Source: Erysipelotrichaceae bacterium
GTDB taxonomy: Bacteria > Bacillota_I > Bacilli_A > Erysipelotrichales > Erysipelotrichaceae
Length of the DNA: 11,645 nt
Assembly (NCBI GenBank): GCA_900754715.1
Contig: CAAEDX010000028.1
Span: 1-11,645 of the forward strand
Direction: 5' to 3'
Shown: in pieces, positions 6,172-11,645 of the stretch
How the letters are laid out: the number at the start of each line of letters is the position of its first letter
Numbering within the stretch: position 1 is the stretch's first letter
Translations under genes and position numbers: made by a program
The notes under the pieces: model-generated
Told to the model about the DNA's origin: nothing
Database searches by the model: none
What the model saw: only the letters and a program-made list of their open reading frames with translations

Positions 6172-7029
6172 ATGAAAACAGCATTTGTAACCGACAGCGG
6201 GACCGGGGAAAGCATGGAAGTATTGAGCAGAGATGGGATCTACAGCCTGCCGCTGCAGATCAGCTGCGGGGAAGAAAGCTACCAGGATTCGGTCGATATC
6301 ACGATCGATCAGGTATATGAAAAGATGCGCGAAGGAGCCATGTTGAGCACTTCACTGCCCTCTGTGGGAAAGATCGAAGAGCTGTTTGAGAAGCTGAAAG
6401 CAGAAGGTTATGAGCGGATCTTTGCTGTGCCGATCTGCAGCGGACTGTCTGGCACGATCCATGCCATGGAGATGATCGCGCAGCAGCAGGGACTCATCTT
6501 TGAATATGTGGACTGTCATGTAACTGCTGTTGTGCAGGGATATCTGATCAGGCTGGCAAAACGGCTGATGGAAAAAGGAAAGAGCGTGGAAGAAGTTAAA
6601 CATGCTTGTGATCAGGTGGTCCATACGACGGATACGCTGCTGCTTCCGGATGATCTGCAGCACCTCAAGCGAGGCGGGCGGCTGACCCCGCTGGCGGCGA
6701 CTTTAGGCGGCTTGCTGAAGATCAAGCCGATCTTGCAGATCAATGAGCATACAAAAGGAAAGATCGATGTGGCCGGCAAGGTTCGCACGATGTCCAAGGC
6801 CATGGACACAGTGATCGAACGTATGAAGCAAGCCGGGGTAGATTGCCGTTATTCGATCACGGTCGCTCATGCTGATGCTCCTGAAGCGGCCGAAGTGTAC
6901 CGCAAGAAGATCGAGGCTGCCATCGAAGGCGTGCATGTCAATGTCATCAAGCTGGTCAGCGTGGTCGGCGTGCATACCGGCCGCGGCTGTCAGGCATTGC
7001 AATATTTCTGCCCGCTGGATGAAGGATAA
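6172..7029 (+). CDS. DegV family fatty-acid-binding protein, second tandem copy (FakB-like)
   Basis: A 285-residue paralogue of the gene just upstream, cotranscribed 19 bases behind it. ATG 6172 follows AAGGAAG at 6161-6167; the in-frame ATG at 6124 lies inside the previous gene and lacks a site. It aligns with its neighbour almost without gaps: TDSGTG (8-12 region), TSLPSVG (60-66), VPICSGLSGT (86-95), HLKRGGRLTPLAATLG (164-179), GKVRTMSKAM (202-211) and VHTGRGCQALQYF (267-279) with His268. The serine motif is CSG here, against SAG in the first copy, so each keeps a different one of the family's two serines. The pair probably arose by duplication and may bind different fatty acids, as FakB1 and FakB2 do in Staphylococcus. 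That division of labour is inference. Confidence 0.93.
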   Translation: MKTAFVTDSGTGESMEVLSRDGIYSLPLQISCGEESYQDSVDITIDQVYEKMREGAMLSTSLPSVGKIEELFEKLKAEGYERIFAVPICSGLSGTIHAMEMIAQQQGLIFEYVDCHVTAVVQGYLIRLAKRLMEKGKSVEEVKHACDQVVHTTDTLLLPDDLQHLKRGGRLTPLAATLGGLLKIKPILQINEHTKGKIDVAGKVRTMSKAMDTVIERMKQAGVDCRYSITVAHADAPEAAEVYRKKIEAAIEGVHVNVIKLVSVVGVHTGRGCQALQYFCPLDEG

Positions 7030-7042
7030 AAATGGATAAAAC

Positions 7043-7076
7043 ACAGAAAACCGCTGAGGATTCAGCGGTTTTCTGT
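7043..7076. terminator. Bidirectional terminator between degV pair and ABC permease
   Basis: ACAGAAAACCGCTGA (7043-7057) and TCAGCGGTTTTCTGT (7062-7076) form a perfect 15-bp stem with a GGAT loop. Both strands end in T-rich sequence (GGTTTTCTGT on plus; GGTTTTCTGTGTTTTAT on minus). The permease stop codon TGA (7064-7062) lies in the stem. Confidence 0.9.
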
Positions 7077-9101
7077 CATAGCGCGGCTGCCGATATAAGT
7101 GATGAGGAAATAAAGGAGATAGATGATCGCAAAGATGCCAAGAGCCTCAAAAACAGAGATGAGGATATGTCCTTTGCCCAGCTGTGAAACGATGCCATAG
7201 ATGAAGCAGATGCCGAATATGCTGTGAATCAGCGCGAGCGACAGCGGCAAGATGAAGTATGTCAGATTTTGCAACAGTATGGCATGGCGTGTCATCTTTT
7301 CGCTGGCACCCAGCCGGCGCAGGATCTCATAAGAAGTGCGGCTGTTCTGTGTCATTGACAGCTGCTGCAAAGAGATGACGACAGATGATGCGATCAGCAG
7401 GATGATCCCGGTATACAGCCCGAGATAAGTGTAGATGACCGAGGTGCCTACGCTGTCTTCGTGTACCTGATCGCTGTTTTCCGTATATGCGCCCTGCATG
7501 GTCAGCTGATATTCTCCGTCGGCCCAGAGCGCCTCATCGACCATTTGCGCGAAACGCTGGGTCGGTACATAAGCCTTGAGCTCTACGTTCCAATAGTCGC
7601 AATAGCTTTCGGCGCTGATGGGGATGAGCGCGTCACTGACGACAAGAAAGGCAGCGTCGCTGTCAGAGGCTGAAGAAGCGGTGCATGGCCGCAATGTCGT
7701 TTGCGCGGCAGGCAGGATCTGCATCGTGTGCCCGAACACCATGATATGCGGCTGGTGGAGAGCCAGCTCCTGCATCAGCGCAGAGAAACGAGAATTGCTG
7801 CTGCAAAGGATCGTTTCACCTGGCTGCAGCGTCACCCTGCTCAGTCCATGATCCTCGCGAAGCTGATTGTAGTAAGACAGAGGCATGATCTCCAGCGGCT
7901 CGTCAAGCTGCCGCAGTTCCCATGGCACATTGACATCCAGTGACTCCATCAGGGCACATAACCGTGGAAATGTGAATTCACTGGCAAAAGTGTGGAAGAA
8001 ACGCTGATATAGGATCTTTTTTTCTGGCAGCTCCAGCTGTCGGATCTCTCGTTCAAAACGCCGGTGGCTGAAGTCATCTGTCTCTCCCATCAGATCATAG
8101 CGGTGGATCAGCGAAAAGCTGTATGGCGTCAGGCTGCCGATCTCGCTGTTCAGCGTGTTGTTCACGCTCAGTCCGGCTGTCAGTGTCGTGATGCTCAGAA
8201 ACAGCATGATGCAAATGATGCTCACGGACAGATAGCCGGTGCGCAGGCGTATGGTGATCTGCCGCAGGATGAAGCAATTCAATGCTCTGTAACAGAAAAT
8301 GCGGCTGCGATGGAAAAAGACGAACAGTGCCGCGGATACGGCCAGAAAGAAAAGCAGCGAGCCAATGATGAGCAGCAAAGCGGCAAGGCCCATGGGAATG
8401 CTGAAAAGGTCGTCCTCGTGCATCAGGATGAACCAGCCTGCGGCCAGAGAAAGCAATGCGCCCAGCAGGAAGAACAGCGCGGTGCGCAGCCTGGTGGCCG
8501 AAAGATGCGGGAAACGCGCATAGCCATAAAGCAGCGAGGTCAGCCGGCTCTGCGAAAGGATGAGCGTATTGAAGATGATGGTGATGAGATAGATCGTGGA
8601 AAAAGAAAACAGCGTGATGAGCAGTGCTTTGAGCGAAAAGATAAAATGATAACGGACATGGACCACGAACAAGGAAGCGGTAAAGGTACAGATGAGCTGT
8701 GAGAGCAGGATGCCCAGCAGCAAGCCCATGATCAATGAAATGATGCCGATGATCATCGTCTCGAGCAACAGGATCAATGACATGCTGCTTCGTTTCATGC
8801 CAAGCACATGGTAGATGCCGAATTCCTGACGGCGCCGTGTGATCAGAAACTGATTGGCATACAGGACGAGGAAGCCCAGGATGAAGGCATTCAGGATGGA
8901 CAGCTTTCCCATGATCTGAGAGAGATTGTCCAGGATGCCGGGGATGGTGTCAGGCAGCTCCTCCACATCGGTGAGCAGTCCCATCGATCCGCTGGCATTG
9001 AAGCAGTAAAACAGCGATACCGCGATGGTCAGGGTCAGAAAGTAGATCAGGTAATCGCGCGAGAAATGACGGACATTGCGCAAGGCGAGCCTAATAAGCA
9101 C
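7062..9101 (-). CDS. BceB-type ABC transporter permease (FtsX-family, peptide antibiotic resistance/sensing)
   Basis: The permease half of a Bce-type ABC system. I favour the GTG at 9101-9099 (679 residues, [20 protein letters not shown]): AGGAG at 9115-9111 is nine bases upstream and family members start this way. An ATG at 9110 (682 residues) is possible, but the same site then sits too close. Ten spans are visible: one near residues 17-35, three to five grouped by 70-180, up to seven at about 292-312, and three at the C-terminus. Between spans seven and eight lies an extracellular domain of about 240 residues (roughly 315-555), the hallmark of BceB proteins and the likely peptide-binding and sensor-contact part. 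It overlaps the ATPase gene end, so the two are coupled. Substrates in the family are bacitracin, nisin and other cell-wall-active peptides; which one is unknown here. Confidence 0.93.
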   Translation of the reverse strand: MLIRLALRNVRHFSRDYLIYFLTLTIAVSLFYCFNASGSMGLLTDVEELPDTIPGILDNLSQIMGKLSILNAFILGFLVLYANQFLITRRRQEFGIYHVLGMKRSSMSLILLLETMIIGIISLIMGLLLGILLSQLICTFTASLFVVHVRYHFIFSLKALLITLFSFSTIYLITIIFNTLILSQSRLTSLLYGYARFPHLSATRLRTALFFLLGALLSLAAGWFILMHEDDLFSIPMGLAALLLIIGSLLFFLAVSAALFVFFHRSRIFCYRALNCFILRQITIRLRTGYLSVSIICIMLFLSITTLTAGLSVNNTLNSEIGSLTPYSFSLIHRYDLMGETDDFSHRRFEREIRQLELPEKKILYQRFFHTFASEFTFPRLCALMESLDVNVPWELRQLDEPLEIMPLSYYNQLREDHGLSRVTLQPGETILCSSNSRFSALMQELALHQPHIMVFGHTMQILPAAQTTLRPCTASSASDSDAAFLVVSDALIPISAESYCDYWNVELKAYVPTQRFAQMVDEALWADGEYQLTMQGAYTENSDQVHEDSVGTSVIYTYLGLYTGIILLIASSVVISLQQLSMTQNSRTSYEILRRLGASEKMTRHAILLQNLTYFILPLSLALIHSIFGICFIYGIVSQLGKGHILISVFEALGIFAIIYLLYFLITYIGSRAMTENR

Positions 9102-9858
9102 TGACGACATCTCCTCCCAACAGTGTGGTGACTTCCAGGATGCGCTGGAAAAAGGCTTTGCGGCTGTCATCCCCTCTGATCAGTTCGTTGAAGATATGTC
9201 CGTCTTTGATGAAGAGGATGCGTCTGGCATAAGACGCAGAAAAAGGATCATGGGTCACCATCATGATCGTGCTGTGCATATTCTGATTGATGCTTTCCAG
9301 TGTCCGCATCAGCATCTGTGAGCTGGCGGAATCCAGTGCGCCGGTCGGTTCATCCGCAAGGATGAGACGCGGCTCCTTGATGAGGGCGCGGGCACAGGCG
9401 ACACATTGCTTCTGCCCGCCTGAGAGCTGCCAGGGATAGCATGAAAGCAGCTCCTCGATGCCCATTGCTTTGGCCAGCGCATCGATGCGCTGATGGATCT
9501 CTTTTGGCGGGCTCATCTGCATGGTCAGGGAAAGCGCGATGTTCTCACGGGCGTTCAGTGTGTCCAAAAGATTGAGATCTTGAAACAGCAGCCCCAGATG
9601 CTTCCGGCGGAAAGCAGACATTTGGGGCTGCTTCATCATCGTGATATCTTCATCCTCCATATATATATGGCCGGTGGAAACGGAATCGATGCCTGCGATG
9701 CAATTGAGCAGCGTGCTCTTGCCAGAACCGCTTGGCCCCATGATGCCGAGAAATTCACCCTTTTCCACCCGGAAGCTGATGTTGTCCAGCGCGCGGGTGA
9801 CACTGCCCTGGCTTCCAAAATATTTTTCGACTTGCGAAACATTGAGTATGACGCTCAT
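9091..9858 (-). CDS. BceA-type ABC transporter ATP-binding protein
   Basis: A 255-residue ATPase, normal for the MacB/LolD/BceA group. ATG 9858 follows AGGAGG at 9873-9868 with a nine-base spacer; its first bases overlap the stop of the small membrane protein (ATGA). All core motifs are present: Walker A GPSGSGKS (41-48), Q-loop LLFQD (Gln93), signature LSGGQ (145-149), Walker B LILADE (165-170) with Glu170, the D-loop GALD, and the H-loop MVTHD (His203). It drives the permease encoded immediately after it. One oddity is that the position after LSGGQKQ, almost always Arg in this family, is Cys152, with another Cys at 155. The transporter should work by flux sensing and detoxification at the membrane, by analogy with BceAB. 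Confidence 0.95.
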   Translation of the reverse strand: MSVILNVSQVEKYFGSQGSVTRALDNISFRVEKGEFLGIMGPSGSGKSTLLNCIAGIDSVSTGHIYMEDEDITMMKQPQMSAFRRKHLGLLFQDLNLLDTLNARENIALSLTMQMSPPKEIHQRIDALAKAMGIEELLSCYPWQLSGGQKQCVACARALIKEPRLILADEPTGALDSASSQMLMRTLESINQNMHSTIMMVTHDPFSASYARRILFIKDGHIFNELIRGDDSRKAFFQRILEVTTLLGGDVVSAY

Positions 9859-10064
9859 AGCGAGTAGCCTCCTTTGTGCCTGCGCTTCAAAAAATTGTGC
9901 AGCGTGCTCAGGTTGATGGCCAGCATCGTCGCCAGAAAAGCGAACAGCAGCACGTAGGCAAAGCCTCTGGACATGATGTCCGGTATGCACAGGGCAATGA
10001 TTTCAAGCACGCCGAGCACAGTGATGCAAATGCCGCTGCGATGTGCGAACAGAGCCTTCCACAT
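9855..10064 (-). CDS. Small two-span membrane protein preceding the BceA ATPase
   Basis: A 69-residue protein that I do not recognise. ATG 10064 is preceded by GGGAGGGGG at 10078-10070, and the promoter TATAAT lies about 30 bases upstream, so a longer in-frame start at 10208 can be dismissed. Two hydrophobic segments stand at about residues 11-31 (GICITVLGVLEIIALCIPDI) and 36-52 (FAYVLLFAFLATMLAIN), with a short PDIMSRG turn. Basic residues at the N-terminus (K3, H8, R9) and the C-terminus (KRRHKGG) predict both ends inside. Its stop overlaps the ATPase start in an ATGA, so production is coupled to the transporter. A role as an accessory or modulator of the ABC complex is a reasonable inference from position, but there is no direct evidence. 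Confidence 0.78.
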   Translation of the reverse strand: MWKALFAHRSGICITVLGVLEIIALCIPDIMSRGFAYVLLFAFLATMLAINLSTLHNFLKRRHKGGYSL

Positions 10065-10092
10065 CGGATCCCCCTCCCTTCTATCTGTCTTT

Positions 10093-10121
10093 ATTATAGC
10101 GGCAAGAGGATCGCAAAGACA
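10093..10121 (-). promoter_or_regulatory. Promoter of the small membrane protein-ATPase-permease unit
   Basis: On the minus strand a perfect TATAAT lies at 10098-10093. The hexamer 17 bases upstream (TGTCTT, 10121-10116) is a poor -35, which suits a promoter needing a response regulator. The start site would be near 10086, about 20 bases ahead of the ATG. Confidence 0.6.
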
Positions 10122-10131
10122 TCGAACTGCG

Positions 10132-10157
10132 TGACAGATGCCTGACAATCTTGTAAG
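10132..10157 (-). promoter_or_regulatory. Candidate BceR-like response-regulator operator
   Basis: Reading the minus strand, CTTACAAGATTGTCA (10157-10143) is an imperfect inverted repeat TTACA-N4-TGTCA, resembling the sites I recall for BceR-type regulators (not checked against a source). A second TGTCA follows at 10136-10132, 11 bases from the first. The element begins one base after the HAD stop codon and lies about 45-70 bases upstream of the inferred start site, where OmpR-family activators commonly bind. Confidence 0.5.
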
Positions 10158-10158
10158 T

Positions 10159-10650
10159 TTACCGCTGCCTGGCGAGCAGTTCACTGGCGCGCGCCCAGGC
10201 AGCTTCATCGAACACGCCGCGGATAGTGACGGCGTGAGCAGGAAATTCCGTTGTCATGGCCAGATCGTCCAAGGCGATCCAGCTGTCCTGAAGGTGTGCC
10301 TGCTGCCAGGCAAGGATCTGCGCAGGCCGCGTCGCTGCGGCAGGCACTTTGCCGATGACACGGTGTTCGATCTGCCATGGACGAAACATCGGCCGCAGCA
10401 TTCGGAGCGGATAAAGCATGCTCCAGGAAGAAGTGAGGACAATGCGCGCGTCAAAAGCGGCACACAGCGTGGCGAGCAGCGTCATTGCCTGTGGGTCGAT
10501 CCCCGCATACAGCCCCAGCAGTCCGGCGTCTGCCCGCAGCAGCTCAGGGGCATGGAATCTTGCGGCCAGCTGAGCAGGAGACTGCCGCGCAGGCCGCGGC
10601 GGCAATGGCCGCAGCACCCCATCAAAGTCAAGCAAGATGAACGTGTTCAT
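10159..10650 (-). CDS. Small HAD-superfamily hydrolase (HAD_SAK_2-like), coupled to the sensor kinase
   Basis: A 163-residue protein whose ATG (10650-10648) overlaps the kinase stop codon as ATGA, so it is translated with the kinase. The full set of HAD motifs is visible: motif I LLDFDGVL with Asp8 and Asp10, motif II VLTSSW (71-76), a candidate motif III Lys101 in VIGKVP, and motif IV IALDDL with Asp128 and Asp129. The TSSW and ALDD pattern and the small size without a large cap resemble the HAD domain found in RNA-repair 'Swiss army knife' proteins. It is probably a phosphatase or phosphotransferase; the substrate is unknown. It is clearly richer in GC than the genes on the left (one 60-base line near 10561 is about 77% GC), perhaps a sign of separate origin. 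HAD enzymes are not a standard part of Bce systems. Confidence 0.85.
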   Translation of the reverse strand: MNTFILLDFDGVLRPLPPRPARQSPAQLAARFHAPELLRADAGLLGLYAGIDPQAMTLLATLCAAFDARIVLTSSWSMLYPLRMLRPMFRPWQIEHRVIGKVPAAATRPAQILAWQQAHLQDSWIALDDLAMTTEFPAHAVTIRGVFDEAAWARASELLARQR

Positions 10651-11645
10651 TTGAGCAAGAGCAGATTGGACAGCGGGAAGGTGATGATCATCGTCGTCCC
10701 CTGATGCAGCACAGATTGTGCCTCGATGTCCAGATAAAGCTTTTCACACAGCTTGCGGCATAGATACAGCCCGATGCCGGTCGCCTTTTCATTGTGCAGA
10801 CGGTTGCTGCCGGTAAAGCCTTTGCGGAAGATGCGTCCGATATCCTTGGGATCGATGCCAACGCCATTGTCCGCGATATAAAGCTTCAGCTGATTGTCCT
10901 GCTGGCTCGTATAGATGCGGATCACGCCGGTATCCGAAGGCGTATAGTTCAGCGCGTTGGTCAGGATCTGATCAAGGATGAACTCGATCCACTTCTGGTC
11001 TGTATACACGGTCTTTTCCAGATCGTCGAGCTCGATGCGGATACGACGGTAGATGAAGTCGCTGGAATGCTTGCGCACGACATTGTGAACGATCGGCGCC
11101 AGCGAGAATTCCTTGATGATGTAGTCATTTTCCACATTGGCGCTGCGCGCATAAAACAGTGCCTGCTCCACGAAACGCTGGACATGGTCGATCTCCTCGC
11201 TGATGGAGCTGCTCGCCTCACTAGGATTGTTGTCTGCGATCAGCTTGGCGGCGGCCAGCGGCGTCTTGATCTCATGCACCCACATTTCGATATAGTCTTT
11301 GTATTCATTTTCAGCGATCCGATAACGCTTGACATTTTCCTGCATCGAGCGTCCGGCTTCGCGGATGACTTCATACAGGATGCGTCCGTCCGCAAAATGC
11401 GGCTGGCGGATGACATCGGCGATCAGATATTTCTGATCCAGTGTCTTCATGGTTTCGAGGATGCTCTGATAATACCCTTTGCGGCGGGTGTATTCCACGA
11501 TGAGAAAAGACAGCGGCAGGATCCAGTAAAACAACATCAGCAGCACGAGCACCGCAGCGCTGATATGCAGCGAGAGCAGGAACAGCGACAGCAGCAGGCT
11601 GATGACGAGAGCAGTAAGCAAGACATACAGCTTGTCGCTGAGAAA
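10647..11645 (-). CDS. BceS-like intramembrane-sensing histidine kinase (N-terminal codons beyond the window)
   Basis: The minus-strand frame is open to the right edge and gives 332 residues. It begins FLSDKLYVLL, matching a position a few residues into BceS-type kinases, so only a short piece is missing; a TTG at 11621 is unlikely to be the start. Two membrane spans (about 8-26 and 30-50) are joined by almost no external loop, the mark of kinases that sense through their cognate BceAB transporter. The phosphoacceptor His124 sits in WVHEIKTP, followed by the N-box DQILTNALNY (about 225-234), G1 DNGVGID, the F-box region IFRKGFTGS, and G2 ATGIGLYL. All catalytic motifs look intact. The partner response regulator should lie just to the right, outside the window. 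The HAD gene follows with an ATGA overlap. Confidence 0.93.
   Translation of the reverse strand, partial: FLSDKLYVLLTALVISLLLSLFLLSLHISAAVLVLLMLFYWILPLSFLIVEYTRRKGYYQSILETMKTLDQKYLIADVIRQPHFADGRILYEVIREAGRSMQENVKRYRIAENEYKDYIEMWVHEIKTPLAAAKLIADNNPSEASSSISEEIDHVQRFVEQALFYARSANVENDYIIKEFSLAPIVHNVVRKHSSDFIYRRIRIELDDLEKTVYTDQKWIEFILDQILTNALNYTPSDTGVIRIYTSQQDNQLKLYIADNGVGIDPKDIGRIFRKGFTGSNRLHNEKATGIGLYLCRKLCEKLYLDIEAQSVLHQGTTMIITFPLSNLLLLK

Noticed and set aside
5574..6215. A 213-residue leftward open frame antisense to the first degV gene
   Set aside because: Overlaps a clear DegV coding region and carries no motifs; similar shadows occur over the second degV gene.
8064..8702. A 212-residue rightward open frame antisense to the permease
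   Set aside because: Its composition (rich in Q, K, E, A) is the reverse complement of membrane-protein codons; it has no ribosome-binding site or domain.
10065..10208. Longer start for the small membrane protein at 10208
   Set aside because: The extension would overlap the HAD gene and cover the -10 box and operator; the ATG at 10064 has a strong ribosome-binding site.
1..11645. tRNA, rRNA, CRISPR arrays, insertion sequences or phage attachment sites
   Set aside because: I saw no repeat-spacer pattern, transposase, terminal inverted repeats or RNA-gene signatures in the window.

Overview
The window looks like chromosomal DNA of a low- to mid-GC Firmicute, probably a gut Erysipelotrichia-like bacterium. 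The pointers are a mannose/GalNAc-family PTS, tandem DegV proteins, a YigZ/YvyE protein, and a Bce-type antibiotic-sensing kinase with its ABC transporter. Ribosome-binding sites are strong GGAGG types. The lineage is an inference, not a demonstration.

Left third (1-3700): a leftward AraC-family regulator with two cupin-like regions, cut by the window edge, is divergent from a rightward three-gene PTS operon (IIB, IIC, IID). They share an AT-rich control region of about 430 bp, and the operon ends in a strong terminator. The IIB is intact, but the phosphorylated histidine of the family is a tyrosine and the two acidic residues usually in the same loop are alanines. No IIA gene is present. This is the most unusual protein-level observation here.

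Middle (3700-7080): a promoter overlapping that terminator drives a one-span membrane protein with a helical, TPR-like cytoplasmic part (not recognised). It converges on a leftward yvyE/yigZ gene. A rightward tandem pair of DegV/FakB-type fatty-acid-binding proteins follows. Two bidirectional hairpin terminators separate the convergent pairs, and in each the leftward gene's stop codon lies inside the stem.

Right third (7062-11645), all leftward: a BceS-like intramembrane-sensing histidine kinase (its first few codons are beyond the edge) overlaps by ATGA a small HAD hydrolase. After a 94-bp gap comes a 69-residue two-span membrane protein, which overlaps by ATGA a BceA-type ATPase, which overlaps a BceB-type 10-span permease. 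The gap holds a TATAAT box and, upstream of it, a BceR-like semi-palindrome and 11-bp-spaced direct repeats. The likely logic is that the kinase and an unseen response regulator sense a cell-wall-active peptide and induce the transporter module. The HAD enzyme and the mini-membrane protein are additions to the standard Bce module and deserve attention.
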